This document shows positions 45,408-54,828 of a stretch of 64,000 nucleotides of DNA, one piece after another. This DNA comes from Shewanella sediminis HAW-EB3 (GTDB taxonomy: Bacteria > Pseudomonadota > Gammaproteobacteria > Enterobacterales > Shewanellaceae). The notes below the pieces were generated by a model. That model was not told the origin of the DNA. It ran no database searches and saw only the letters and a list, made by a program, of their open reading frames with translations. Both the position numbers and the translations under genes were made by a program. The stretch's first letter is position 1, and every line of letters starts with the position of its first letter. The DNA is taken from the NCBI RefSeq assembly GCF_000018025.1, contig NC_009831.1, positions 744,001-808,000 on the forward strand, read 5' to 3'.

Positions 45408-48400
45408 ATGGGTGCCGTGGCCAAGATGAGTAATAAGCGATTTACCATTCGTGTTACTGTGGTGGGGATCTTTATTTTAGCCACAGTATTAACCGCAGCT
45501 TTTGCCATTAGTCTGCAATATTACTTCAGTAAAACCATGGCCGCTGATTCAGCCGTCAAGCTCTATAATCTTACCGCAGAAAATACCAGTAGTTACCTTG
45601 CCCAAGTCGATAGTCGGGCGATTAATACCACTCAGTTACTCTCAAAATTTGATGATCTTGTGATTGATGGTGGCTTTAACCCTGAGGCCCAACAAGCATT
45701 TTCTGAGGTCATGCGAACCAATTCATTGTTTTATGCCATCTATATCGGTATGCCTAATGGTGATTTTTACGAGCTGATAAATCTTGATGCTCACCCGGTG
45801 ATTAGAGAGCAGCTTAATGCATCTCACCTGGATAGATGGGTGATTATCACTATCAGTGGTGAGGGTGAGTTACGTCAAAGGGAGCAATCCTATCTCGACG
45901 AGCAGTTTAACCTGCGTGTCTCACATACTGAGACCAGTGAATATGACGCCAGAATAAGGCCGTGGTTTGTTGATGCAAACACCGAAACTGTCTCTAAAAC
46001 AGAACCTTATTTGTTTCAGCACCTGCAATCACCGGGTCAAACCTATTCGATAAAACTATCTGACTCAGGTGCGGTTCTAGCACTGGATATTGCACTTTCA
46101 ACGCTTTCTGATTATTTGGCGATACAGGGAAAAGACGATAAGGGCGTCACCGGGAAAAAGATCTACCTTTATAAGAAGAGTGGTGAGCTGATTGCGTCGA
46201 ACCAAGTAGACAAAAGAGGCGTTGAAATACCTGAGTCTAAAGCGCTGGCTTTGAGTGCGGAGCAGCGATCGCTTGTTGCAAATACAGAGCCCTTGTTGGT
46301 CTCAAATGAAACCAATTGGGCACCTATCGACTTTGCTATATCCGGTATGCCTCAAGGTTACAGTATCGATCTGCTTAATCTGGTTGCAGATATGACGGGG
46401 TTAGAGCTCAAGTATATCAATGGCTTTAGCTGGGGTGAGTTGACTGAGAAGTTTAAATCCAAAGATTTAGGCATGTTGCACTCTGTGGTTAAAACCGATG
46501 AAACGCGTTTATTAGGGGAGTTTAGCGAGCCTTTTCTTGAGCTTCCTTTCGCTGTGGTTACTCAAAAAGGCACGACTCCAATAACGCATATCAAGCAGTT
46601 AAACGGTAAGCAGCTGGCGATACCGACGGAGTGGTCTATTGTCGAGGTTATTAGGAAAAACTATCCGCAGATTGAGATAGTTGAGATGCACTCCACCTAC
46701 GACATACTACATGCGGTTGAGCAGGGGGAGGTTTTTGCCGCGCTCGATAACAGCATCATATTGCACTACACGGCGAACCAATTCTTTATTGAGCAGGTTC
46801 AATACCATGAGCAACTCGATTTCTCGCCACTAACTGTCGATACCGGCCTGTATGTCGTGATGTCGAGTCAAAACTCAGCCATTATTGAGGTGATAAATCT
46901 GGCACTAGCCAACATCACCCCAGAGCAGACGCAAGCGCTCCGGGCTAAGTGGTTTGGTGAGGGAGAGAAGCAGAGTTTATCGACGCAGGGAACCGTCCCC
47001 TATGAAGCCTTGATCGACTTGGCTCGTGAGCCAAAAAATCAAAATCAATTAATTCGTCGCGAATTAAATGGTGTCGAAAAGTTTATCTATGTGACCCCTT
47101 TTGGAGATAGCACTGCGGGAAGTGAGGAGTACTTTGCTATCGTCGTTCCAACGGAGCAGCTACTCGCGACCAGTGTCGAGAAAGTGCAGCAGTCTATTCT
47201 ACTCACCAGCCTCTGTTTACTGTTGATATTGCCTGTTTCCTGGTTGTTTTCATCGCCTATCATTCGTCCTATCAAGTTATTAGCTATCGAAAATGAGAAG
47301 ATCAAAAACCGCCAGTATGATGAGGTGAAGAGAATCGATTCCAATATCACTGAACTGGATGATCTGGCCCACTCTATGATGGATATGTCGGGGGCGATTA
47401 AGGCATATGAAGAGAGTCAAAAGGAGTTGATGGAGTCTTTTATCAAGCTAATTGCACAGGCTATTGATGATAAATCTCCCTATACCGCTGGGCACTGTAA
47501 TCGTGTACCGGAACTTGGCTTAATGTTGGCTGAGGCCGCAGAACAATCTCAGTCAGCTCCCTTTAAGGATTTTAAATTTCATTCGGCCGATGAGCATCGG
47601 GAGTTTAGAATTTCCGCCTGGTTGCATGATTGCGGCAAGATCACCACGCCAGAGTATATCGTCGATAAGGGCACTAAGCTTGAAGCCGTGTATAACCGCA
47701 TACATGAAGTCAGGATGCGCTTTGAGGTGCTGTGGCGTGATGCCGAGATTGATTATCTCAAGAGTGCAGCATCTGGAAAGGAGTCGAGTGAGCTCTACCT
47801 TGCGAAGTTGGCCCATAAACGAAATCAATTGATAGAAGACTTTGAGTTTATCGCCAATGCAAATGTCGGCGGTGAATTTATGGGGCAAGAGGCTAAAGAA
47901 CGCTTGGCTGAGCTCGCCAACACCACCTGGGAGCGCCACTTCGACGATAGGCTTGGCCTTTCACCTGTCGAAGAGCTTAATCTTAGTGAGCAGGAAGCTA
48001 AGGTGAGTTATCCCGTTACAGAGCCGTTATTAAGGGATAAACCCGAACACATTATCAAACGGATTAATTCGGTGGAGTTTGACCCTAAGTTTGGTATTAA
48101 GATGGCGATTCCTGAAAATCAATATAACTTAGGCGAGCTTTATAACCTCTCCATCTCAAGAGGTACCTTGACCAGTGAAGACAGGTTTAAAATTAACGAG
48201 CATGTCACCAGCACCATTAAAATGCTGGAAAACCTGCCGTTCCCTCCCGAGCTTGCGCGTGTGCCGCGCTACGCTTCAACTCACCATGAAACCTTAAAGG
48301 GGACGGGTTACCCACGAAAGCTCAGCGCTGAAGACTTATCGATCCCTGAGCGTATTCTGGTGGTGGCCGATATTTTTGAAGCTCTGACCGCTGCCGACAG

Positions 48401-48611
48401 ACCTTATAAAAAGGCGAAGCCACTCAGTGTTGCTATCGATATTCTGTATAAGATGGCACTGGACCAGCATCTGGATATGGAAATTTTTAAGTTGTTCCTC
48501 TCGAGTGGGATATATCTGGAATATGCCAGTAAATTCCTCGACCCGGCGCAGACGGATGAAGTGGATGTGGCTAAGTACTTAAACGATGCAGAAGTGCGTC
48601 AAAGCGCTTAA
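45408..48611 (+). CDS. Cache/solute-binding-domain receptor with HD-GYP cyclic-di-GMP phosphodiesterase
   Basis: 1067 residues. A membrane segment near 17-38, a Cache-like sensor to about 280, then a periplasmic solute-binding domain of the SBP_bac_3 type at about 300-525 (GYSIDLLNLVADMTGLELKY, VVKTDETRLLGEFSEPFLELPFAVV given only as landmarks), a second membrane segment near 598-620, a HAMP-like helix, and an HD-GYP domain from about 680 (HCNRVPELG, WLHDCGKI, HHETLKGTGYPR). The HD pair and the GYP motif are intact, so hydrolysis of cyclic-di-GMP is expected. An insertion of about 130 residues sits between the HD and GYP parts. AGGGA lies six bases before the ATG. The ligand is probably a small amino-acid-like molecule (inference). 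Confidence 0.9.
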   Translation: MGAVAKMSNKRFTIRVTVVGIFILATVLTAAFAISLQYYFSKTMAADSAVKLYNLTAENTSSYLAQVDSRAINTTQLLSKFDDLVIDGGFNPEAQQAFSEVMRTNSLFYAIYIGMPNGDFYELINLDAHPVIREQLNASHLDRWVIITISGEGELRQREQSYLDEQFNLRVSHTETSEYDARIRPWFVDANTETVSKTEPYLFQHLQSPGQTYSIKLSDSGAVLALDIALSTLSDYLAIQGKDDKGVTGKKIYLYKKSGELIASNQVDKRGVEIPESKALALSAEQRSLVANTEPLLVSNETNWAPIDFAISGMPQGYSIDLLNLVADMTGLELKYINGFSWGELTEKFKSKDLGMLHSVVKTDETRLLGEFSEPFLELPFAVVTQKGTTPITHIKQLNGKQLAIPTEWSIVEVIRKNYPQIEIVEMHSTYDILHAVEQGEVFAALDNSIILHYTANQFFIEQVQYHEQLDFSPLTVDTGLYVVMSSQNSAIIEVINLALANITPEQTQALRAKWFGEGEKQSLSTQGTVPYEALIDLAREPKNQNQLIRRELNGVEKFIYVTPFGDSTAGSEEYFAIVVPTEQLLATSVEKVQQSILLTSLCLLLILPVSWLFSSPIIRPIKLLAIENEKIKNRQYDEVKRIDSNITELDDLAHSMMDMSGAIKAYEESQKELMESFIKLIAQAIDDKSPYTAGHCNRVPELGLMLAEAAEQSQSAPFKDFKFHSADEHREFRISAWLHDCGKITTPEYIVDKGTKLEAVYNRIHEVRMRFEVLWRDAEIDYLKSAASGKESSELYLAKLAHKRNQLIEDFEFIANANVGGEFMGQEAKERLAELANTTWERHFDDRLGLSPVEELNLSEQEAKVSYPVTEPLLRDKPEHIIKRINSVEFDPKFGIKMAIPENQYNLGELYNLSISRGTLTSEDRFKINEHVTSTIKMLENLPFPPELARVPRYASTHHETLKGTGYPRKLSAEDLSIPERILVVADIFEALTAADRPYKKAKPLSVAIDILYKMALDQHLDMEIFKLFLSSGIYLEYASKFLDPAQTDEVDVAKYLNDAEVRQSA

Positions 48612-48665
48612 AACTCGAATCGGATAGTGGGGGATAAGTAGGGGCTGAACAAAATTATTTCGATG

Positions 48666-48802
48666 CCCTTGTCGGGGCGTCCCATTTTCTGTGGCCTCAT
48701 GCTACTTCCTGTCATTTTGTCCATTTCGTCAGCCCCGTCTTTTCTCAGCTAATTCTTTTAGATAGTTTTAAGCTAGGCCTCAGGTAGCTTGATTAAAATC
48801 GG
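48666..48802. repeat. left copy of direct repeats bordering the 49-55 kb block
   Basis: Two segments are shared with 54829-55051: about 37 bases around GTCGGGGCGTCCCATTTTCT (48666-48703), and 26 bases around GCCTCAGGTAGCTTGATTA (48777-48802, one mismatch). The spacing between segments is shorter here. After the second segment ATGGCTACCCATAATTATTGA begins like the gene at 55099 (ATGGGTAAACATAAT) but stops after six codons, so this looks like a decayed copy of that gene's start region. Confidence 0.7.
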
Positions 48803-49052
48803 AGAATAACATGGCTACCCATAATTATTGATGGATAGTTTAGCTGGACTCCAAATGAGGAAAAACAAAGTGGGTGGCTATGCTCTTGATTTATTATTAC
48901 AAATTGTTTTGGCAAAACTAATTCTTGCCCGTTTGAGGCATGTGTAAGTCTTAATAAAGCCACCCAGGAATACAGCTTCTCTTAAGAAAGATAACGTTCA
49001 GGAACAAGAAATATTGAAATTTTCGAAGATTGGCTAATAATCTATTTTTTCA
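48803..49052. other. intergenic region, decayed gene start and no intact gene
   Basis: Contains the stub ATGGCTACCCATAAT...TGA just after the left direct repeat (48811-48831). The remainder shows no frame of note and no clear terminator. Confidence 0.4.
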
Positions 49053-49442
49053 TTATGAAAATGGATTGTCAGCTTCCATGGTTCGTATTTGTATACACTT
49101 TTCACTCTGAACCAATTGAATAGTATGTTGCGGACGATATAGCTTGATGCCAATTGTTATATCCTTAAATTGAATGTAAGTAACAGTCCAATCATATAAG
49201 TCATAATTCATATCAATCACTTTGCCGTAACGATAAATCTCATCAATAGTTTTCTTATATACACTAAAGGCCTCTCTGTAGCTTTTCAACTTAACTTCTT
49301 CCATATAATACTTGTGTTGATTGATGACAAAGTTGGAACGTCGAGAGATTTTACCGTACCTTAACCATTTCATATTGGTTCGATTGAACAACCAAAGCAA
49401 CCAAAACAAGCCGGTGATGATAATGCCAATTAAAAGTAACAT
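49053..49442 (-). CDS. membrane-anchored protein of unknown function, third gene of the macrodomain-sirtuin operon
   Basis: 129 residues. One N-terminal membrane segment (LLLIGIIITGLFWLLWLF) is followed by a cytoplasmic domain of about 105 residues rich in Tyr and Lys (NFVINQHKYYMEEVKLKSYREAF, YDLYDWTVTYIQF). No family recognised. It starts eight bases after the sirtuin stop on the same strand, so co-expression is likely. It could recruit the ADP-ribosylation pair to the membrane or be a substrate; both are guesses. Confidence 0.7.
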   Translation of the reverse strand: MLLLIGIIITGLFWLLWLFNRTNMKWLRYGKISRRSNFVINQHKYYMEEVKLKSYREAFSVYKKTIDEIYRYGKVIDMNYDLYDWTVTYIQFKDITIGIKLYRPQHTIQLVQSEKCIQIRTMEADNPFS

Positions 49443-49450
49443 AGACTAAG

Positions 49451-50290
49451 TTAGAGTTCGGTCAGTTTATTCAGCCACTGACAGATATCACCTTCCACTA
49501 ACAAATTGCTCGTTTTGAGTGTATCCAGTGACCTGGCGTTATGTTTGTTTAGCCTGATTAAATGAGTGTGAGGAAATTGGCGGCTAAATTGCTCAAATGG
49601 AAAGCGAATAATGGTTGGCGTGTTAAAACCAACGCCAAGCTCCAACAGGAGTAATTTTTGGTTATGAAACTGACCCAAAAATTCGCTGTATCCTTGTTTG
49701 GCAGCATGCCAGTTTGAATTTTCCACAAAGGTATTATCAATTCGAACATGCAGCATCATTGGTTCGCCGCAATTTGGGCAATACGGCACCAATTCGCTGG
49801 GTATTTGACAATCAGCTTGTTGAGCTGCCATTGCAGAAATCTGAGATTCATTATCATACAGCTTGTTGTGACACGGCACTGTACATTGAAATTTACCGTA
49901 ATCTCCCTGCACCGCAAAAATATTTCTCTTATCAAAACCTGCGCGTTCAAATTGAGCATCGACATTGGTCGTAATAACAAAGTATGGCTTGTGACGAACC
50001 AAATCGAGCAGTTTCAAATAAACATCACCCACTTTAGTATCGTAACGATTAAGTTTGACTTGTTTCGACCTGAATCCCCACTTTTCTTCCAAAGAAGCAA
50101 ATGGGTAAAAACCAGCCGAGTACATATCTCTCATACCATATTTAGCAATATAGTCGGGAAAATTCCGCTGGAAGCGTTCGCCACCATACTCAATACCTGC
50201 CGCAGTTGACAGGCCGGAGCCAGCACCTATTAAAACAGCGTCACACTCTTGTAATAACGCTCGACTGTTGGAGATGATTTTATCGTCCAT
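49451..50290 (-). CDS. SirTM-type (class M) sirtuin, likely protein ADP-ribosyltransferase
   Basis: 279 residues from the ATG at 50290 (MDDKIISNSRALL), with AAGAG upstream; an earlier in-frame start lies inside the macrodomain gene. The Rossmann motif VLIGAGSGLSTAAGI is present, then ITTNVDAQF where classic sirtuins have TQNID, and VQGDYGKFQC where the catalytic His of deacetylases is replaced by Gln, a mark of SirTM enzymes. Zinc cysteines are present (CTVPC, CPNC). SirTM proteins ADP-ribosylate rather than deacylate; the known target is a lipoylated GcvH-like protein encoded in the same operon, which is absent here. The macrodomain gene ends ten bases upstream. Confidence 0.85.
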   Translation of the reverse strand: MDDKIISNSRALLQECDAVLIGAGSGLSTAAGIEYGGERFQRNFPDYIAKYGMRDMYSAGFYPFASLEEKWGFRSKQVKLNRYDTKVGDVYLKLLDLVRHKPYFVITTNVDAQFERAGFDKRNIFAVQGDYGKFQCTVPCHNKLYDNESQISAMAAQQADCQIPSELVPYCPNCGEPMMLHVRIDNTFVENSNWHAAKQGYSEFLGQFHNQKLLLLELGVGFNTPTIIRFPFEQFSRQFPHTHLIRLNKHNARSLDTLKTSNLLVEGDICQWLNKLTEL

Positions 50291-50300
50291 TGGTATTCTC

Positions 50301-51107
50301 TTATTGTAAAAACTGCTGATACAAACGAGTATCTTCGGGCTTAAACGTATTAAAAATGACGGTATCAATGTTGGAGTTTGGGTTGTTTAGCAGCCACTGC
50401 TGAACGGCTCTAACAGCAGCCTGAGCTGCAGGCTTTTGTGGATAACCAAAAACTCCCGTAGAAATACAACAAAAAGCAATACTGTTAATGCCTAAGGTTT
50501 GATCGGCTAACGCTAAACAATTTTCATAGCATAATTGCAGCAACTTTTGATGCTCACCAGTTACATTCCCCTGCACTATAGGACCCACTGTATGAAGCAC
50601 ATATTGGCAAGGTAAATTGTACCCGCTGGTTATTTTAGCTTTAGCAGTTTCTTCGAATTGCCCTTGAGCCTTGATAATTACGGCGCAATCATCTCGTAGC
50701 CTGACACCTGAAGCTGAGTGTATGGCGTTATCAATACAGCTGTGCAGCGGCTGAAAACACCCTTGCAGCTCTTTATTCGCTGCGTTAACAATCGCATCGG
50801 CGGCAAGTCGTGTTATGTCACCCTGCCAAAGTTTCACATCAGCTTTCCCAAAGCGCACTAGCGTAGGCAGCGCATCAATAGTGGTTACCGATTTTACTGC
50901 CAGCTCTTGCTGCAATAAGTCATCCAGCAGCGCAGTTTCTTGCTCACTCAAGGTAAAAGGAGGAAGAGTATTTAAAGTAGCTCTTAGTAGCTGCCTTTTT
51001 TGAAGTTCACCTTGTGGCGGCTTGCTCATTAACTTTTGTGCATAGGGCTGCAGCGCTGTTAGTAACTGATCAGTAATATATTGAGCTGTATGTTGATGTT
51101 GTGACAT
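50301..51107 (-). CDS. zinc-containing macrodomain ADP-ribosyl hydrolase
   Basis: 268 residues from the ATG at 51107 (MSQHQHTAQYITDQL), with AAGG upstream; a TTG 15 bases earlier is less likely. The macrodomain spans about 95-265: LWQGDITRLAADAIVNAANKEL, then GCFQPLHSCIDNAIHSASG, which contains the zinc ligands of the SirTM-linked Zn-macro group, and STGVFGYPQKPAA in the ribose loop. An N-terminal helical extension of about 90 residues is also typical. It should remove ADP-ribose placed by the SirTM enzyme encoded next. First gene of the three-gene operon. Confidence 0.87.
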   Translation of the reverse strand: MSQHQHTAQYITDQLLTALQPYAQKLMSKPPQGELQKRQLLRATLNTLPPFTLSEQETALLDDLLQQELAVKSVTTIDALPTLVRFGKADVKLWQGDITRLAADAIVNAANKELQGCFQPLHSCIDNAIHSASGVRLRDDCAVIIKAQGQFEETAKAKITSGYNLPCQYVLHTVGPIVQGNVTGEHQKLLQLCYENCLALADQTLGINSIAFCCISTGVFGYPQKPAAQAAVRAVQQWLLNNPNSNIDTVIFNTFKPEDTRLYQQFLQ

Positions 51108-51269
51108 CGAATTTACCTTCAAGCTTTATTGTTTGTTAACCAAATGCCCCATGGGAAGCATTGCAAGTTTTGGGGGGAGATAGCCTGTCTACTCCCCATG
51201 GGGGTTTTGAAAACTACAACAATGCAGTTAATCGCTGTTGGCTATTCAACTAATTTAGACGAATTATGA

Positions 51270-52106
51270 TTAAGCGGTTTCCTTTACGTGGTAATTAACA
51301 CTGTGCACAAGTAAGAAATCATCTTGAGCAAAACCAGGAAAAGCGGCTGTTAATTTATCCATTGCAGCTTGCTGAGTTTTTTCAGATTCCGTTATCTTAA
51401 GGAACTGCTCCAGATAGCCTTTCATATTTGTTACCAGCGTTTGGTCTCCGCTCTGACCGTGGCCTGAATAAAAGGTCCACTTATCAGCATCTTCCATTTC
51501 TAATATTTCGTTTAAAATGTCAATCCACTGATGTATTTCCTGTCTGTCAGTGCCTGGTCCGCACCAGGCGTGCACCTTGTCGTATAGTAAATCGGAAGCA
51601 AGAAATGCTTTTTGCTCAGGTATTGTTAACGTTGTCATATGCCCACATTCATTCCCTGGGTAGTCGGCATGAACATGAATGCGGTTAGCCTCCAAAGGAA
51701 GTGTTAAAAATGGCTCATCGATAACACTCACTAAATTGGCGTAGTCAAATCCCTCAGGGTTTTCGGTCGTTTTCACTTTCATCAGCGGCTCACCTTCCAG
51801 CCAGCCAACAGATTCCATCCACTGTGAAAATCCAATAAGGTCTTCTTTAATGGCCGATGTTGCTACCTTAATTGGAACATTGGGAAAGCGGCGATGTAAA
51901 ACCCCCAGACCCATATAGTGATCGGCATGTCCATGTGTAATAAAAATGCAGTTTAGCTTTTTACCTTTTGTCTCAATATGATCAGCAAGACTTTCAGCTT
52001 CAGTACTGTTTCTAAGCGCATCAACAACAATAGTATTTTCATCATCGGACAGAATATAACTGTTTACATTGGCTTCGGTACCTTCATAACGTTCAATATT
52101 AATCAT
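51270..52106 (-). CDS. metallo-beta-lactamase-fold hydrolase (cytoplasmic copy)
   Basis: 278 residues without signal peptide. The metal motif ITHGHADHYMG (HxHxDH) lies near residue 58, with further ligands in GHMTTLTI and the SGHGQSGDQT loop. It is closely related to the next gene: shared blocks include GFSQWMESVGWLEGEPLMK and the ending FLLVHSVNYH. The two probably arose by duplication and differ in location. Substrate unknown. AAGGAAAATTAG precedes the ATG. It lies 162 bases after the macrodomain start, on the same strand. Confidence 0.82.
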   Translation of the reverse strand: MINIERYEGTEANVNSYILSDDENTIVVDALRNSTEAESLADHIETKGKKLNCIFITHGHADHYMGLGVLHRRFPNVPIKVATSAIKEDLIGFSQWMESVGWLEGEPLMKVKTTENPEGFDYANLVSVIDEPFLTLPLEANRIHVHADYPGNECGHMTTLTIPEQKAFLASDLLYDKVHAWCGPGTDRQEIHQWIDILNEILEMEDADKWTFYSGHGQSGDQTLVTNMKGYLEQFLKITESEKTQQAAMDKLTAAFPGFAQDDFLLVHSVNYHVKETA

Positions 52107-52207
52107 TCTAATTTTCCTTACATAGGTTGTAGATTATTGAATAACTACTTGGCTTTTGCTCAGGAGTTAAAAACACAAGTAGTATTCAAAGACTATTTTG
52201 TTGGTCA

Positions 52208-53113
52208 TTACTTCATATGATTATCAACACTATATTTCAGTAAGAAGTCGGCTTCTTTATACTCCGGGTATAGCGCTTTCATTTTCTTCATCGCCTGCTC
52301 TTTAGATTTAGCCGTTGATGTAATGTGGTTAAAGTCATCAATATATTCCACCAAGGTGTCAAACAAGGTGATATCGGCAGGTTTACCATGACCTGGGTAT
52401 ACTCTTGGGTTACGCTTGCTGTATTCAGACTTAAACTCTTTCAACTGCGCCCTCCAATTTGCAACGTGGTTTTTGGTTACGCCTTGACCCATCCATAAAT
52501 GTACCTTGTTGTAAGCTAGATCAGATGAGAAAAGTCCATTTAAATCATCGACAAATACTGTGGTTAAGTGCTCGGCTTCTGCTGGAGAATAGTTAGTATT
52601 AAGTTTTAGTTCACCGCCGCCATTCATCGTTAACGTATTTGTAGGAAGAACATGGATATTATTCAGGTAATCGAAACCATTAGGATTTTTTTCAGACTTT
52701 GGTTTAAGTAATGGTTCGGCATCTAACCAACCGACACTCTCCATCCAGGTAGAAAAGCCAAGAATATCTTTTTTAATCTCTTCATTAGCCACCACGACTG
52801 TTGCTTCGGGAAAAGTTTTTAACAGCCAGCTCATGCCCGTATAGTGATCCGGGTGGCCATGTGAAATTAGAATGTGGCTTAAAGGAAGCCCTTTATCCTT
52901 AATTACTTCGGCTAGTTTTTTAGCTTCGGCTGTCGAACGCTGCACATCCATAACAACTAACGATTTACCATTTGAAAAAATATATGAATTTACTGTTGCT
53001 GTTTCACCTTCAAAAATATCGACACTTACCGCACTAGATGCATGAGATATTAAAGGGATTCCTGACAATAAAATCATGGTTGCAAATATAATTGGTTTAA
53101 TAAATGTATTCAT
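52208..53113 (-). CDS. metallo-beta-lactamase-fold hydrolase (exported copy)
   Basis: 301 residues with a signal peptide (IIFATMILLSGIPLISHASSA). The metal motif ISHGHPDHYTG is intact, with later YPGHGKPADIT. It is a paralogue of the 278-residue protein encoded downstream (GFSTWMESVGWLDAEPLLKP; ending DFLLKYSVDNH). It would act in the periplasm on an ester, lactone or lactam-type substrate; identity unknown. GAGGAC lies six bases before the ATG. Upstream on the same strand is the SDR gene, 47 bases away, so SDR and both hydrolases may be one operon controlled by the divergent LysR. Confidence 0.83.
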   Translation of the reverse strand: MNTFIKPIIFATMILLSGIPLISHASSAVSVDIFEGETATVNSYIFSNGKSLVVMDVQRSTAEAKKLAEVIKDKGLPLSHILISHGHPDHYTGMSWLLKTFPEATVVVANEEIKKDILGFSTWMESVGWLDAEPLLKPKSEKNPNGFDYLNNIHVLPTNTLTMNGGGELKLNTNYSPAEAEHLTTVFVDDLNGLFSSDLAYNKVHLWMGQGVTKNHVANWRAQLKEFKSEYSKRNPRVYPGHGKPADITLFDTLVEYIDDFNHITSTAKSKEQAMKKMKALYPEYKEADFLLKYSVDNHMK

Positions 53114-53160
53114 CGTAATGTCCTCACAATTTAAATGTTTATATGATTAATCTGTTTGAA

Positions 53161-53769
53161 TTAGTTACCTGCAAAGGCCTTAAATGTTTGCCCTGTTTCG
53201 ACGCCTAATACTGAGCGAACATAATATTTCGCTAAATCTTCGGCATTAATTGAGTTAAATCCTGGAAAATAGTCGCCATAGGTGTCTAATGATTCGGTAA
53301 CGACTGTTGGACTAACAACATTGATACGTATGTTGTTAGGCAGCTCTATCGAAACGGCTTTGGCAAAATGCTGTATTGCACCATTTAATGTGGCTGCACT
53401 AGCACCATATGCAATTGGGTAGTCAGCGATAATGCCACTTGTTAATGTTATGCTTCCGCCATCATTTAGATACTTACTGCCTATTTGCGTTAAGTTAACT
53501 TGTCCCATCAAACGACTATTAATACCAACATCCCATTCTTCACGAGATAGTTCAGAAAATGCATTAAATGCGATATCGCCCGCAGCACATACAATGGCAT
53601 CGACCTTACCAATAGATTCAAATACTGAATGAATTGATGCTGTTTTGGTGATATCGATTTGCACGTCACCACTGCTGTGGTTTGCTTTAATTACCTCATG
53701 CGCAGTTGCTAATGCTTTTACAACTTGATTTCCGATTGTGCCTGATGCGCCTATGATTAATATTTTCAT
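53161..53769 (-). CDS. short-chain dehydrogenase/reductase-like protein
   Basis: 202 residues from the ATG at 53769 (MKILIIGASGTIGNQVV), with AGGAA upstream. NAD(P)-binding GASGTIG and IVCAAGDIAF are clear. The usual YxxxK is not complete: the region reads IAYGASAATLNGA with the Lys position occupied by Ala, as in a recognised small SDR group ending RINVVSPTVVTES. Activity therefore may differ from classical SDRs. It is divergent from a LysR gene with a 98-base shared region and upstream of two hydrolases. Confidence 0.82.
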   Translation of the reverse strand: MKILIIGASGTIGNQVVKALATAHEVIKANHSSGDVQIDITKTASIHSVFESIGKVDAIVCAAGDIAFNAFSELSREEWDVGINSRLMGQVNLTQIGSKYLNDGGSITLTSGIIADYPIAYGASAATLNGAIQHFAKAVSIELPNNIRINVVSPTVVTESLDTYGDYFPGFNSINAEDLAKYYVRSVLGVETGQTFKAFAGN

Positions 53770-53867
53770 TTTTGTTCCTGTTGTTTTAATATTTGAATTA
53801 TATGCCGTTACTTTTTTGTTAAAAACCGCATAAAATAAACGCATTGTTTACATATTGGAGTTAATGA

Positions 53868-54773
53868 ATGAACCTTAGCTACTTACAGACTTTTCTAGCC
53901 GTCGCCGAAGAAGGCAGTTTCACAAAGGCGGCGGACGTACTTGATGTATCAAAAGGGTTAGTTTCTCGTCATGTATGTAATCTTGAAAAAGCGTTAAATT
54001 CCAAATTGTTTCATCGAACTACTCGGCGTATAGCGTTAACTGAAGTTGGAGAAGAGTTATTTACCAAAGCCAAACAAATTCAACTGTTAGCTTCTGAAGC
54101 GGAAATACGGGTAAAGGATATTACTCAAGAGTTCTCTGGAGATTTAAAAGTCAGCGCCCCGTATGAGTTTGGGCGAGCACTTTGTGATCATGTTATTCCA
54201 TCATTTCTGCGCCAACATCCACAAATAAACCTCATTCTTGATTTTGGTCCTATCAAAAGAGAAATAGCATCTGGTGACTGCGATGTCGCTTTTCGGGCAT
54301 ATGAAGAGTTGCCGAATGATGTCGTTGGTAAAGAGTTAGGGTTTATTAGAAATGTACTGGTTTGCAGCAAGGACTTTGCCCTGCATAATGAGATTAAATC
54401 AATTAAAGATTTGCATCATTGTGCTTTTATCTTAAATGGACAGAACGAACGTTGGAATCAACTGGAGCTGGTGAATGGCGATAAAGAATATAAAATTGAA
54501 GTTGGTGGAACTTTACGTTCAAATACATATAGTTCTATCTTTTCGCTAGCTAAGCAAGGTTTAGGGATCGCCAGTCTTCCTTACTATCAGGTAGAGGGAT
54601 CGCTAAAAAGCGGGGAACTAATTCACCTTCTTCCTGATTGGGCTATAAAAACACATAAGCTAAGTTTACTATATGCCCAAAGACGGATAACGCCGAGAAA
54701 GCTGGTAACGTTTAATCTGGCGGTAAAAGAATGGTTGGGATCGAGTCAGTTATATTTGATAAATAAATCATAG
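53868..54773 (+). CDS. LysR-family transcriptional regulator, divergent from the SDR operon
   Basis: 301 residues. The DNA-binding domain MNLSYLQTFLAVAEEGSFTK and VSKGLVSRHVCNLEKAL is typical, followed by the effector domain. TTGGAG lies before the overlapping ATGAATG start. It faces the SDR gene across 98 bases, so it is the obvious regulator of the SDR and hydrolase genes. The closing residues are basic and the gene is A+T-rich like its neighbours, which fits arrival as one block. Effector unknown. Confidence 0.87.
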   Translation: MNLSYLQTFLAVAEEGSFTKAADVLDVSKGLVSRHVCNLEKALNSKLFHRTTRRIALTEVGEELFTKAKQIQLLASEAEIRVKDITQEFSGDLKVSAPYEFGRALCDHVIPSFLRQHPQINLILDFGPIKREIASGDCDVAFRAYEELPNDVVGKELGFIRNVLVCSKDFALHNEIKSIKDLHHCAFILNGQNERWNQLELVNGDKEYKIEVGGTLRSNTYSSIFSLAKQGLGIASLPYYQVEGSLKSGELIHLLPDWAIKTHKLSLLYAQRRITPRKLVTFNLAVKEWLGSSQLYLINKS

Positions 54774-54828
54774 ACATCCATTGTCATTTTAAATTGGATC
54801 CGTCAGGCATAGAGTAAACTTTTCTCTG

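Noticed and set aside
49714..50209. Long overlapping frames antisense to the sirtuin
   Set aside because: The sirtuin frame carries clear catalytic motifs; the antisense frames show none and are shadows.
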